Shown in pieces: positions 1 to 9,344 of a DNA stretch of 64,000 nt. Every line of letters begins with the position of its first letter. Positions within the stretch are counted from its first letter, which is position 1. The notes under the pieces were generated by a model, which had not been told where the DNA came from, made no database searches, and was given only the letters and a program-made list of their open reading frames with translations. This DNA comes from JAPOUP01 sp965221405. GTDB lineage: Bacteria; Pseudomonadota; Alphaproteobacteria; Rhodobacterales; Rhodobacteraceae. The stretch lies in contig CBDCSE010000001.1 of NCBI GenBank assembly GCA_965221405.1, positions 248,001 to 312,000 of the forward strand. The letters are read 5' to 3'. A program made the position numbers and the translations under genes.

Positions 1-308
1 GTGTCGCAACACCAGAACACATAAACGACAGCGGGCCCACTGCTCCAAGTTACCGCATTCAAGGCGAGGTTCCGCAATATCAGAAGGTTACTCATGGACC
101 CCTGATCGCCGCCAGAACGGGACTGGAGAAAATTCGTACAGAGTGTCATCGCTTCAATGCTTGGCTCGAGCACCTGGAAACCTTGCAAGAGCGGGTAGAC
201 CGCGGCTGAGGGCAGAATACCACTCCAAGCCGGCTTGATCTGCTCGTTCTTTTGGTCGCCCAGAACGTCAGTGGTTGTCGGGCCAAGCAACTCGACGAGG
301 AGAACCTC
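1..308 (-). CDS. partial open frame of unknown function, running off the window edge
   Basis: On the minus strand a frame stays open from just after a TAA at 309-311 to the first base of the window, about 102 codons without a stop. Codon choice looks ordinary for this genome, but I recognise no domain. There is no ATG near the upstream end; TTG or GTG codons are the only early candidates. The upstream side is bordered by a transposon remnant, so this is probably the 3' part of a truncated gene. It could also be a chance open frame in GC-rich DNA. Confidence 0.28.
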
Positions 309-568
309 TTACACAGCCACAACTGGCGGGGGTCAGGATTTTGAAGTATAGCGCTGACGTCTGCCGGTGGTGGCACGCCCCCGCATGACCGCCCCCGCAC
401 GCCCCTGATCCCGAAAACACTTCTTGAGGGCCAGGTTCAGCCTTCTTGCCGCCATGTACGCCCTTTGTCATGCGCTGTAATGGCCAGACCGATGAGATGT
501 GCCAATCCCATGTCTGTGCCGATCTGGCCACGAGAGGGTGCGCCGGCGGCCTGTAGGGAGTTCTGGTG

Positions 569-907
569 TCAGAGCCGCTCCGCCACCCGCCGTGGCGTGA
601 GGATGGTGAGGCGGGAGCTGTTGCGGACCAGGTGCAGCCGGGAGAACTGCTGCGCCGGCGACCAGCCGATCCAGCGGTCGCGCGCGGCCAGCCTGGACGC
701 GCCCGGCCGCCAGCCGCCCGGCGCCAGCCAGGTCCCGCCGTGCAGCGCGACATGGCGCAGGCCCTTGCCGACGATGCCGTGGAACCGCAGGTAGTGATGC
801 TCCCCGGCCAGACGGTCTCGGAGCCGGTGCCCGCGCCCGCCGCGGGTCGGGCGGACCGTGACCTCGCGCGGGTCGACGGACGAATCCGGTGCCGCAGGAA
901 TCACCAT
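569..907 (-). pseudogene. DUF4338 (DruA-like) domain remnant of a transposon
   Basis: The reading contains the hallmark order of DUF4338: a HHYLRF segment, then GLRHVA, a GTWLA strand, and RDRWIGWSPAQQ followed by RNSSRLTIL. This domain is known from DruA proteins and as an N-terminal part of IS-type transposases. Here it stops after about 110 codons, without the downstream LETFVD-type motif or any transposase part, so it is a truncated remnant. Related debris recurs at 12.1, 15.5 and 28.2 kb. The match is from motif memory, so the family call is moderate. Confidence 0.5.
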
Positions 908-935
908 GGACGCCAGGCTGCCACATGGAAAACGA

Positions 936-1455
936 AATGGCCACCCCCGAAATCACGGCGTGGCGGTCGCCGGGCCGACAATAAAATCGCCCTAGGTGTG
1001 ACCGACTTTGCCGGTGATTGCTGTTCCATTTTGCCGTACAGTGCTGCCAGCGTGTCCGCGACCGACCGGAAAGGCCGGTGCGCGTAGTGCTGTTGGGGCG
1101 GTTTCAGGAATGCGGATCACTTGGCGCGGAAAGAAGGGATCAGGGGTACAGGCACCCGGACGTGGTTGCGTATCCGCAGGGACCGGGAGAGGAAGGGGTT
1201 ACGGTCGTCCGTGCGTACATCGGGGCGGCCACATGCGGCACCGGATCGAGGGTGGCACTCAAGCTGCGGCTGAAGATCTGCGCAATGACCCTCAGGCTGC
1301 CCGACCTGCTTGAACGGCCGACGAACCAAGCAGTCGCGACATAACCGACAAAGTTGGGTTAAACCCAAGATTCACTTGCGCGGCTCCCGGTGGATTGGCT
1401 ATGCTGCCAATAACCGGAATTCGGGGTGCTGGGGGTTGTGGCCAATCTGACTCCA
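936..1455. other. intergenic stretch, no gene recognised
   Basis: About 500 bases between the DUF4338 remnant and the ppx gene. Several short overlapping frames exist on both strands, but none shows a domain or a convincing start. The ppx promoter should lie in the right-hand part, but I see no clear motif. Confidence 0.4.
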
Positions 1456-2541
1456 ATGAAATTTCCAATGCCGGTGGAGCGTCCCGCGCTGGCGCCTCCC
1501 GATCCGGTAGAACCCTATGCCGCTCTGGATCTGGGTACCAACAGTTGCCGCATGCTGATCGCACAGCCGAAGGGCAGCCAGTTTCATGTGATTGACAGCT
1601 TCTCGAAACCGGTACAACTGGGTTATCGACTGGAAAGCCGGCGGAATTTGAGTCGCGGGTCGATGGAGCGGGCGCTTGGTGCGTTGCGGATCTGCCGACA
1701 GAAGCTTGATCGGCACGGAGTCCGGCGCATGCGGCTTGTCGCGACCGAGGCCTGCCGCCGGGCGGCTAACAGTGAAGAGTTCCTGGAACTCGTCAGGCGC
1801 GAGACAGGGCTTGGGCTTGAAATCATCGATCCCCAGGAGGAAGCCCGGCTCGCCGTGGTCTCCTGTGCGCCACTTGTCAGCACCAGAACCAAACGGCTTC
1901 TGGTCATCGACATCGGCGGCGGGTCCACGGAGCTTGTGTGGATCGATCTGACCAGCGTGCCCCATGTCGACCGCCCACGGGCCATCATGCGGCTGCATAG
2001 CGGTTTCAAACCGGTCAGCAGTCCTTTCCCCCATGCCAAGGTCGTCGACTGGAAGTCAGTTCAGCTCGGTGTCGCGACCCTTTGCGACAAATTCAGCGAT
2101 GTGGAGGACGACGCCGGCAAATTCGCGCTGATGAGTTGCCATTTCGAGGAGAAGCTGACCGATTTCATGCCGTATGACGAGTTCCACGAAAAAGGCGGGT
2201 TTCAGATCATCGGAACCTCCGGAACCGTAACCACGATCGCGGCGAGCCATCTTGGTCTGAGGCGGTATGACCGAAACAGGATCGACGGGTTGCGAATGAC
2301 GTCGGACCAGATTGGCAGGGTGATACGCGCCTACCTCAGGCTGGGTCCCGAAGGCCGTAGGCAGGATCCCCGGATCGGACGGGACCGTCACGTTCTTATC
2401 ATGTCGGGTGTCGCGATCCTGCATGCGCTCCTGAGGACGTGGCCAACCGACCTGCTTTCAGTAGCTGACCGTGGTCTGCGGGAAGGACTGCTATATGCGC
2501 AGATGTATGCGGACGGGGTTCTGGAGGACAGACCCTACTGA
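1456..2541 (+). CDS. ppx: Ppx/GppA family exopolyphosphatase / pppGpp phosphohydrolase
   Basis: Hydrolyses terminal phosphate from polyphosphate or pppGpp in the cytoplasm. The sequence shows the two phosphate-binding loops of the ASKHA fold: ALDLGTNSCRML near the N-terminus and VIDIGGGSTELVW about 130 residues later, followed by a GTSGTVTTIAA segment. About 361 residues is the usual length for the short single-module alphaproteobacterial form. I prefer ATG 1456; an in-frame GTG at 1426 would add ten residues, and neither has a strong Shine-Dalgarno. rlmE follows on the same strand after 75 bases, an association seen in many alphaproteobacteria. Exopolyphosphatase and GppA activity cannot be separated from sequence alone. 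Confidence 0.87.
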   Translation: MKFPMPVERPALAPPDPVEPYAALDLGTNSCRMLIAQPKGSQFHVIDSFSKPVQLGYRLESRRNLSRGSMERALGALRICRQKLDRHGVRRMRLVATEACRRAANSEEFLELVRRETGLGLEIIDPQEEARLAVVSCAPLVSTRTKRLLVIDIGGGSTELVWIDLTSVPHVDRPRAIMRLHSGFKPVSSPFPHAKVVDWKSVQLGVATLCDKFSDVEDDAGKFALMSCHFEEKLTDFMPYDEFHEKGGFQIIGTSGTVTTIAASHLGLRRYDRNRIDGLRMTSDQIGRVIRAYLRLGPEGRRQDPRIGRDRHVLIMSGVAILHALLRTWPTDLLSVADRGLREGLLYAQMYADGVLEDRPY

Positions 2542-2616
2542 AATCCTTCGATAGCGGAACATGTCTCCGCGCAGGTATGTGCCGCCGATGCGCGGGCGGC
2601 TGATCCGGAAGGGAAT

Positions 2617-3366
2617 ATGGTCAGGAAAACAAGCGGCCGCGGTCAGCGGGAACTCCGGGTCAAGGTCAGGACCGCGAAGGGACGGCGGCCGGGTTCAACG
2701 CGATGGCTGGAGCGCCAGCTTAACGATCCTTACGTCAGGCGCGCCAAAGCAGAAGGTTATCGCGGCCGCGCGGCGTTCAAGCTCATGGAACTTGACGACC
2801 GGTATGGGTTTCTGGTTCCTGGAGCTCGGGTTGTCGATCTCGGGTGCGCTCCGGGTGGCTGGAGTCAGGTGGCGTCCAGCCGGGTGAACGCGCTGGGACT
2901 GCAGTCAGGCAGGGCGGTCGGCAGGGTCCTGGGCGTTGATCTTCTGGCGGTTGACCCAATTCCGGGGGTAGAGTTCCATCAAATCGATTTCCTGTCCGAG
3001 GACGCGGATCGACTGGTGATGGATTGGCTTGGTAGCGCGGCGGATGTAGTGCTTTCGGACATGGCGGCGGCGGCATCAGGTCACAGGCGGACAGATCATC
3101 TCCGGATCATCGCGCTATGCGAAGTGGCGGCGGAATTCGCCGTTGACGTGCTCGAGAAGGGAGGTGTTTTCGTCGCCAAGGTGCTGGCCGGCGGTGCGGA
3201 GAGCAATATGCAGAATATGCTCAAGCGGCGCTTCGTAAAAGTGATGAACGCGAAGCCGCCCGCGTCACGGGCCGACAGCGCGGAGCGCTATGTCATCGCG
3301 ATGGGTTTCCGGGGGACGGGTTTCCGACAGCCCTTAGCGACGATACCCGGGCCGGACGATGACTGA
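2617..3366 (+). CDS. rlmE: 23S rRNA (uridine-2'-O-)-methyltransferase RlmE (FtsJ/RrmJ)
   Basis: SAM-dependent 2'-O-methylation of a uridine in the peptidyl-transferase A-loop of 23S rRNA. The SAM-binding motif VVDLGCAPGGWSQV is intact. The K-D-K-E catalytic set can be placed: Lys in the AAFKL segment, Asp in VLSDMAA, Lys in FVAKVL and Glu in SAERYV. At 249 residues it is slightly longer than the E. coli enzyme because of a basic N-terminal arm, common in alphaproteobacteria. The ATG at 2617 is preceded by a purine-rich GGAAGGGA. It lies just downstream of ppx and converges on recD2. Confidence 0.92.
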   Translation: MVRKTSGRGQRELRVKVRTAKGRRPGSTRWLERQLNDPYVRRAKAEGYRGRAAFKLMELDDRYGFLVPGARVVDLGCAPGGWSQVASSRVNALGLQSGRAVGRVLGVDLLAVDPIPGVEFHQIDFLSEDADRLVMDWLGSAADVVLSDMAAAASGHRRTDHLRIIALCEVAAEFAVDVLEKGGVFVAKVLAGGAESNMQNMLKRRFVKVMNAKPPASRADSAERYVIAMGFRGTGFRQPLATIPGPDDD

Positions 3367-3408
3367 GACGGCGTCTCCGGCCAAGGATACGGTGGATGGC
3401 CCGGCCGC

Positions 3409-5607
3409 TCATGCAGGTAAGGCGTCCTTGTCCCGGTCGGCAAGCCATTCCTTCAGTTTGGACCAGCGCTGGCGGCCGGAGACATTCCCCGTCGCTATGG
3501 CCACCGCCTTTTTCTGCCCAACCAGCACGACAAGTTTCCTGCCGCGGGTGACGGCGGTGTAAAAAAGGTTTCTCTGCAGCATCATGTAGTGCTGGGTCAT
3601 TATCGGTATGATCACGGCCGGAAACTCCGACCCCTGGCTCTTGTGGACCGTGATCGCATAGGCAGGTACCAGAGTGTCAAGTTCATTGAAGGGCAACGTA
3701 ACGGGACGGCAATCGAATCTGACGGTGATTTCGCCCTCGTCAGCGTCGACCTTTTCGACCAGTCCGATATCACCGTTGTAGATATCCCTGTCGTAGTCAT
3801 TCTGGATCTGCATCACCTTGTCACCTGTGGCGAACGTCCAGCCAAAACGCTCAATCTTTCCGTCCGCGTCGGGATTTAGGCACGCCTGGAGTTCGATGTT
3901 TAGCGAGCGGGCGCCTATGCCACCGCGGCTCATCGGGCACAGAACCTGGATATCCCTGACCGGATCCAGCCCAAATCGGCGGGGTATGCGGTTACGGACC
4001 AGCTCAATGATCCGGGATACCGCCTGCTCGGGACCGTCCGCGGGCACGAAATAGAAATCGCTGTCACCCACAGGAGTGCTGAGATCCGGGAGGAGACCCC
4101 GGTTGATCCGATGGGCACTGGTGATGATTCCGCTCCGCGACGCCTGACGGAAGACCTCTCGCAGGGCAATCACCGGAACGGTTCCGGACTCGATGATATC
4201 GGCGAGCACCTGTCCTGGGCCGACTGAAGGAAGCTGGTCGATATCCCCGACAATGAGTAGCGCCGCATGGTCCGGAATGGCCTTGAGCAGTGAATTCATC
4301 AGCGAAACGTCCACCATTGAGCACTCGTCGATCACGAGCAGGTCGCAGTTCAATGGGTTTTCAGCGTTCCTCCTGAATCCGAAGGATATGGGGTCGAACT
4401 CGAGAAGCCTGTGGATTGTCTTCGCTTCCCTGCCGGTCGTTTCCATCATCCGCTTCGCCGCACGGCCGGTGGGGGCGGTGAGCAGTATGTCCACGGAACG
4501 TTCCTCGAGGATACGCAGGATTGAGTTAACTATGGTTGTCTTGCCGACACCCGGGCCACCGGTGATGACGAGAATCTTTGAACTTAGCGCGAGCCGGACG
4601 GCATCCTTCTGGCGATCCGCCAGTTGCATGCCGGTGCCTCTTTCCACCCATGGAAGCGCACGTTCAGCATCGATCCGGCTCCAGGCCGCCGATCCATCCG
4701 CGATCCGTGCGAACTGTTCGGAGATTCCGCGTTCCGCTGCGTGCAGTTTGGTCAGGAACAGACACTCGGTATCCCGGATCCGGTCGGATGTCACGGTGCG
4801 TTCCGCGAGTTCCACTTGGATCGCATCCTCGACGAGGTCACCGGGAACCTCCAGAAGTCTTTCCGCAAGCGTGACAAGTTCGGTGCGCGGCAATCCGCAG
4901 TGTCCGTTCCCTACGGCCTCGTTCAGGGCGAAGGCTATTCCCGCGCGCACACGGATTGACGCCGTTTTTTCGATCCCCAGTCTTTCGGCGATCAGGTCAG
5001 CGGTCCGGAATCCCATACCGAAAATATCCCGGGCGAGACGGTAGGGATTTTCGGTCATTACCTGCACGGAGCTCACTCCGTAGGTCCTGAAAATCCTTAC
5101 GGCCCTTGAGGTTCCGACTCCATGCTGATGCAGGAAGACCATGACCTCCCTGATGACCTTCTGGTCCGCCCAGCCGTCGGTGATCCTGGCCGCGCGGATG
5201 GGACCGATTCCGTTCACCTCGCGAAGACGTTCGGGGCTGGCTTCGATAATCTCGAAGACATCGGTCCCGAAGTGTTTTATCAGCCGTTTCGCGTAGACGG
5301 GCCCGATTCCGGATATCATCCCTGATCCCAGATATTTCTCGATACCCTCCACCGTGGAGGGAGATGAGGTTCTGAGGAATTCCGCCTTGAACTGCAGGCC
5401 GTGGTTCCGGTCATTGATCCAGTCGCCGGTCGCGGTGATCCATTCGCCGGCTGAGACATTGGGAGAGTGGCCGGTGACGGTGACCAGTTCGCGATGGCCA
5501 CGTGCCTTGACGCGCAGGACACAGAAACCATTGCGGTCATTATGGAACGTCACGCGCTCGACCTGCCCCGCCAGGATTTGATTCGCGCTGTTTCCGGTGT
5601 CTGGCAT
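3409..5607 (-). CDS. recD2: RecD2/TraA-type ATP-dependent 5'-3' DNA helicase
   Basis: Superfamily 1B helicase acting in DNA repair without RecBC. Domain order: an N-terminal OB-like region, helix-hairpin-helix repeats around residues 95-145 (SGIGPVYAKRL, NGIGPIRAARI), Walker A TGGPGVGKTT near residue 350, Walker B LLVIDECSMVD near 426, and a C-terminal UvrD-like motif with AITVHKSQGSEFP. The 732-residue length fits RecD2. I start at the ATG at 5607 (MPDTGNS); an upstream ATG at 5754 would add 49 residues that do not look like this family. It is convergent with rlmE, and no partner gene is adjacent. Confidence 0.88.
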   Translation of the reverse strand: MPDTGNSANQILAGQVERVTFHNDRNGFCVLRVKARGHRELVTVTGHSPNVSAGEWITATGDWINDRNHGLQFKAEFLRTSSPSTVEGIEKYLGSGMISGIGPVYAKRLIKHFGTDVFEIIEASPERLREVNGIGPIRAARITDGWADQKVIREVMVFLHQHGVGTSRAVRIFRTYGVSSVQVMTENPYRLARDIFGMGFRTADLIAERLGIEKTASIRVRAGIAFALNEAVGNGHCGLPRTELVTLAERLLEVPGDLVEDAIQVELAERTVTSDRIRDTECLFLTKLHAAERGISEQFARIADGSAAWSRIDAERALPWVERGTGMQLADRQKDAVRLALSSKILVITGGPGVGKTTIVNSILRILEERSVDILLTAPTGRAAKRMMETTGREAKTIHRLLEFDPISFGFRRNAENPLNCDLLVIDECSMVDVSLMNSLLKAIPDHAALLIVGDIDQLPSVGPGQVLADIIESGTVPVIALREVFRQASRSGIITSAHRINRGLLPDLSTPVGDSDFYFVPADGPEQAVSRIIELVRNRIPRRFGLDPVRDIQVLCPMSRGGIGARSLNIELQACLNPDADGKIERFGWTFATGDKVMQIQNDYDRDIYNGDIGLVEKVDADEGEITVRFDCRPVTLPFNELDTLVPAYAITVHKSQGSEFPAVIIPIMTQHYMMLQRNLFYTAVTRGRKLVVLVGQKKAVAIATGNVSGRQRWSKLKEWLADRDKDALPA

Positions 5608-6160
5608 CGGGGGTAGCAATCCGGCTATCCAAACCTCCCGAACGAAGTTTCCATCGCCTAACGTGTACGGCTGGGGATAATGGAGTGCAGCGACCCGCCG
5701 GAGTCCCGCCGTCCGACGGTTGGCCACGCGGGCTGGAACACCAGTTCCCGGCATCTATTGGGTCGACATATCATTTGGGGTATGGCCACGCAATATACCG
5801 GGCGGATCGGAATGGCCTTAATCCCCCGACCATGTGATCGTACGGTATATCGAGACCATGGGTCGCTGCGGGCCGCCTGTCCCGGACAGCTGGATTTATC
5901 GGGGACATCGGTTTTCGACCGTCCGGCCATTGATGCCCGTAAAGCCGGAATTCAATACCTAAGTCACCATGACAGCTTTGGATGGACGAAGCCTGTTGGC
6001 CATAACGTGGGACATTCGCCATGACTGTCAGGCGGTCGAACTGTGGTTCATGCGGGCATCTGTTTCCTGTGGGCGCGGGATACGTCGCCTTTCCGGTTAT
6101 CGGCGGCATCAGCACCCATCACGTGCGTTGACGAATACATTTTGAGTCCGCCACAAATAT
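5608..6160. other. intergenic stretch, no gene recognised
   Basis: About 550 bases between the recD2 start and the znuB stop. Only short overlapping frames with no recognisable domain were seen. It should carry the recD2 promoter at its left side; I could not identify a terminator for znuB. Confidence 0.4.
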
Positions 6161-6961
6161 CTATTGGCTACGTTGGCTGCGCCAGCCCGTGAGACTTAAG
6201 CCGGCGAACAGTATCGCGGCAAAGCATACGATCGACGGGCCAGCGGGGGTGTCAAGCATATAGGCCACACGCAGGCCGGCAACCGCGGAGACCCCGCCAA
6301 TCACGGCAGAGATGAGAGCCATCGTCTCGGGTGTCCGGGCAAGGTTGCGCGCCGCGGCGGCGGGAATGATCAGCATGGCGGCGATCAATAGAACACCGAC
6401 AACCTTGATCGCGACAGCCACCGTGACGGCTAGAGACAGAGTCAGGACTAACTGCTCCCGCCTCGGATCGAAACCACTGGCATGAGCGAGTTCCCGGTTG
6501 AGGGTCGCGGTCAGAAGCGGCGACCAACGCCAACCGATCAGCGCGGCCACAAGCGCCGCCCCGCTCCAGATGACCGCAAGGTCGCCGCCTGATACAGCCA
6601 GGATATCACCCAATAGGTAGGCCATAAGATCGATACGGATGCCCGAAAGGAACGAGACCGCGACCAGCCCGAACGCCAATGCGGAATGGGCCAGAACGCC
6701 AAGAAGCGTGTCCATGGCATAGCCGCGGCCAGCCAGAAGGGTCACGGTCAGGGCCATCAGCAACGCCACGGCCAGTGCACCTGCGAAGATCGATATCTGT
6801 AACGCCAGCGACAGCGCGACGCCGAGGACCGCGGCATGAGCCGTCGCGTCACCGAAATAGGCCATCCGGCGCCAGACCACGAAACAGCCGAGAGGAGCCG
6901 CCGCGACAGCGACTCCGATGCCGGCAAGTGTTGCGCGTATCATAAAGTCGTCCAGTATCAC
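6161..6961 (-). CDS. znuB: zinc ABC transporter permease ZnuB
   Basis: Membrane permease of the high-affinity zinc importer, family ABC-3. The 266 residues contain repeated hydrophobic segments with the family's features: AAPLGCFVVWRRMAYFGDATAHAA near the N-terminus (the DSxSHAxL-like region) and a central ILAVSGGDL loop. The gene starts inside the end of znuC with a 4-base ATGA overlap, indicating translational coupling. Gene order on this strand is zur-znuC-znuB, divergent from znuA, the usual alphaproteobacterial zinc locus. Expression is presumably controlled by Zur from the znuA-zur intergenic region. Confidence 0.92.
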   Translation of the reverse strand: MILDDFMIRATLAGIGVAVAAAPLGCFVVWRRMAYFGDATAHAAVLGVALSLALQISIFAGALAVALLMALTVTLLAGRGYAMDTLLGVLAHSALAFGLVAVSFLSGIRIDLMAYLLGDILAVSGGDLAVIWSGAALVAALIGWRWSPLLTATLNRELAHASGFDPRREQLVLTLSLAVTVAVAIKVVGVLLIAAMLIIPAAAARNLARTPETMALISAVIGGVSAVAGLRVAYMLDTPAGPSIVCFAAILFAGLSLTGWRSQRSQ

Positions 6962-7701
6962 CGGCTGGACTCCTGATATTGGGGGTGATGATCGTCGTGA
7001 TCATGGTCATGTTCGTGCCGATAGAGCGCCAGCGCACCTCCGGTGCCGGTACCGAACAGGGCTTGATACTCCGGAGCCGAGGCCACAACCGCTGGCGTGC
7101 CCTCACAGCAAATGTGACCGTTGAGGCAAATCACCCGATCCGACGCGCTCATGACGACATGCAGTTCGTGACTGATCATCAGGACCGCGCAACCGGTATC
7201 GCGGCGCACCCCCTCGATACATCGGTAAAACGCCGCCGAGCCGGGCTGGTCCAGACCCTGGGTCGCTTCATCCAGGAGAAGAATCTCCGGCTGATTGACC
7301 AGGGCGCGCGCTAACAGAACGCGCTGGAACTGCCCGCTTGAGAGTTGCGACATCTGCCGCTTCGGTAGATCTGACACACCGGCAGTGTTCAGGGCCGCTG
7401 CACAGTTTTCGCGATCCACGGCATCGGTCAGTCGCATGAAACGCTCAACGGTGATTGGCAGGGTCGGGTCGATGTGCAGGCGTTGTGGCACATAGCCGAT
7501 CCTGAGACCGGGCTTGCGCGTTATCCTTCCCGCCGCAGGTTCGGTCGCCCCAATGATCGCCCGAAAGAGACTTGTCTTGCCGGAACCGTTAGGGCCGACA
7601 ATGGTGACGATCTCGCCCGGCTCCACGGTTAGGCTGACAGTGTGTAGCACGGTGCGCGCACCGTAGTTGACGCTGAGGTTCTCGATGGCGATCAGGTTCA
7701 T
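6958..7701 (-). CDS. znuC: zinc ABC transporter ATP-binding protein ZnuC
   Basis: ATPase subunit that energises zinc import with ZnuB. All core ABC motifs are visible: Walker A GPNGSGKTS near residue 36, signature LSSGQFQ, Walker B LLLDEATQGLD, and a switch histidine in MISHELH. At 247 residues it is normal size. The C-terminus ends in a short His/Asp-rich tail (HEHDHDHDDHH) that may bind zinc, a feature reported for other ZnuC proteins. It directly abuts zur upstream and overlaps znuB by 4 bases, so the three are probably one transcript. Confidence 0.94.
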   Translation of the reverse strand: MNLIAIENLSVNYGARTVLHTVSLTVEPGEIVTIVGPNGSGKTSLFRAIIGATEPAAGRITRKPGLRIGYVPQRLHIDPTLPITVERFMRLTDAVDRENCAAALNTAGVSDLPKRQMSQLSSGQFQRVLLARALVNQPEILLLDEATQGLDQPGSAAFYRCIEGVRRDTGCAVLMISHELHVVMSASDRVICLNGHICCEGTPAVVASAPEYQALFGTGTGGALALYRHEHDHDHDDHHPQYQESSR

Positions 7702-8217
7702 TCATTCGGTCCCGGACGCACACGTTGCGCAGACACCCTCGACTTCCACGACGGCCCGCTCAATCTGGAACCCTGCGGCCCGTGCTGCCGCCCCAAGAGC
7801 TTCCTTAGCGGAAATCCAATGCGCCTCGGCCACAGCATCGCAATAGCGGCATATCAGGAAAGCCGGAGAATGCGTTTCACCAGGGTGTGTGCATGCAACA
7901 AATGCGTTCAGGCGCTCGATTCTATGCACAAACCCATGCGTGGCAAGAAAATCGAGCGGTCGGTAGGCGACCGGCGGCTGCGATCCAAATCCCGCATCGC
8001 GCAGCAAATCAAGGATTTCATAGGCTCCAAGCGCCCGGTGTTCCTGAAGCAGTAACTCCAGCACCTTCCTTCGCAACGGCGTGAGGCGCAGACCCTGTTC
8101 CGCACAGTACGTTTCCGCGGCCGCCAGCGTCTGGCGCACGCAGACACTGTGATCATGCTGCCGAAACCCTAGAGGAATCGGATTTGTGGCTGGCGAAAGG
8201 ATCTTATCGCTTGTCAT
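7702..8217 (-). CDS. zur: zinc uptake regulator Zur (Fur family)
   Basis: Zinc-responsive repressor of znu genes. The Fur-type winged helix is seen in LTPLRRKVLELL and the following GAYEILDLL helix. The metal-binding half carries paired cysteines, CRYCD and CATCASG, which form the structural zinc site of the Fur family. Residues around HRIERLNAFVAC also match the family. Its 171 residues are typical of alphaproteobacterial Zur. It is the first gene of zur-znuC-znuB and is divergent from znuA with 56 bases between starts, so it probably represses both directions and itself. Confidence 0.9.
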   Translation of the reverse strand: MTSDKILSPATNPIPLGFRQHDHSVCVRQTLAAAETYCAEQGLRLTPLRRKVLELLLQEHRALGAYEILDLLRDAGFGSQPPVAYRPLDFLATHGFVHRIERLNAFVACTHPGETHSPAFLICRYCDAVAEAHWISAKEALGAAARAAGFQIERAVVEVEGVCATCASGTE

Positions 8218-8243
8218 GTTATTATATTTCAGGTACCTTATCC

Positions 8244-8261
8244 GTAATGTAATATGATCAC
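8244..8261. promoter_or_regulatory. candidate Zur operator between zur and znuA
   Basis: The 18 bases GTAATGTAATATGATCAC form an imperfect AT-rich dyad, and the left half resembles described alphaproteobacterial Zur boxes. It lies 12 bases before the znuA GTG start and 26 bases from the zur start, in the only space available for both promoters. A second AT-rich half-site overlaps the zur start near 8217-8230. Binding is inferred from position and partial symmetry. Confidence 0.5.
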
Positions 8262-8273
8262 AGGGAGTCTCCA

Positions 8274-9344
8274 GTGTCCAGAAAACTCATTCATCTCCCG
8301 GCTGCCGCCGCGCTTATGGGGAGCGCGGCCATGGCCGACGTGCCTGATGTCGCGGTCGATATCGCGCCCGTGCATTCTCTGGTGGCGCGTGTCATGGATG
8401 GTGTCGGCACGCCGGACCTGATCGTGCAGCCCGGTGCCTCGCCCCACGAATACAGCCTGCGCCCCTCCGAGGCGGGTGCGCTGCAGGATGCCAGTCTGGT
8501 GTTTTGGATGGGGGAGGACCTGACACCCTGGATGACAGATGCGGTGAAGACGCTGTCGAAGGATGCGGCTGTGGTGACGCTGCTGGAAACGGAGGGCACG
8601 ATCCTGCTCGATTTCCGGGAAGGGGCGCTGTTCGAGGCGCATGCGCACGGTGATGAGAACCATAAAGAGCATGACCATGGCGGCGAACATGATCGCGAAG
8701 CGCACGGACATGAAGAGCACGGACACGACCACGACGAACATGAGCACGGTAAAGACGAGCATGGACACGATGAAACTGCCCATGGCAATGATTCGCATGC
8801 CCGGGACCATGACGGTCACGGTCATGCCCATGGCAGCCATGATCCACATGCCTGGCTCTCGCCTGAAAACGCCATCACATGGTTGAACCTGATCGCCGCG
8901 CGCCTTTCGGTTCTGGATCCTGACAACGCGGGAGCCTATTTCGCCAACGCGGCGGCCGCGGTTGGGGAGATGGAGGCTCTGTCGGCGGAGGTGAGCGGAA
9001 TTCTTGACCCGGTTCGGGGCGGTAGTTTCATCGTATTCCACGATGCCTACCAGTATTTCGAAGTGGCCTTCGATTTCCCGGCCGCAGGCGCGATCTCACT
9101 GGGGGATGCCACGGATCCCGGTCCGGCGCGAATCGCTGAGATCCAAGGTCGAATCCTTGAGGAGGCCATCGACTGCGTCCTTGCCGAACCACAGTACAAT
9201 CCGGGTCTTGTCGCTACCGTCCTTGCCGGGACACAGGCCAATACCGGGGTGATCGATCCTTTGGGCGCGGCACTTGAGCCGGGGCCCGGCCTTTACCCGG
9301 AGGTGATCCGCAACCTGGCAACAACGCTCGCCGAATGCCTGTGA
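8274..9344 (+). CDS. znuA: zinc ABC transporter periplasmic binding protein ZnuA
   Basis: Periplasmic zinc-binding component delivering Zn2+ to ZnuBC. The N-terminus has a short signal peptide ending near AAMADV. Metal ligands of cluster A-I binding proteins are visible: His in VAPVHSL-type context, His in PHEYSL, His in DPHAWLSP, and a C-terminal Asp/His region around FHDAYQYF. Between residues about 122 and 195 is a very long His/Asp/Glu-rich loop, longer than in most ZnuA proteins and likely a zinc-buffering insert. The start is GTG at 8274, supported by GGGAG six bases upstream. It is transcribed away from zur, with the candidate Zur operator upstream. Confidence 0.93.
   Translation: MSRKLIHLPAAAALMGSAAMADVPDVAVDIAPVHSLVARVMDGVGTPDLIVQPGASPHEYSLRPSEAGALQDASLVFWMGEDLTPWMTDAVKTLSKDAAVVTLLETEGTILLDFREGALFEAHAHGDENHKEHDHGGEHDREAHGHEEHGHDHDEHEHGKDEHGHDETAHGNDSHARDHDGHGHAHGSHDPHAWLSPENAITWLNLIAARLSVLDPDNAGAYFANAAAAVGEMEALSAEVSGILDPVRGGSFIVFHDAYQYFEVAFDFPAAGAISLGDATDPGPARIAEIQGRILEEAIDCVLAEPQYNPGLVATVLAGTQANTGVIDPLGAALEPGPGLYPEVIRNLATTLAECL

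Noticed and set aside
7..63. Replication origin suspected from the dnaA fragment at 49.8 kb
   Set aside because: No DnaA-box cluster, AT-rich unwinding region or origin neighbours were noticed around the fragment.
8238..9041. 267-codon minus-strand frame opposite znuA
   Set aside because: It is a mirror of the His-rich coding sequence of znuA and has no domain.
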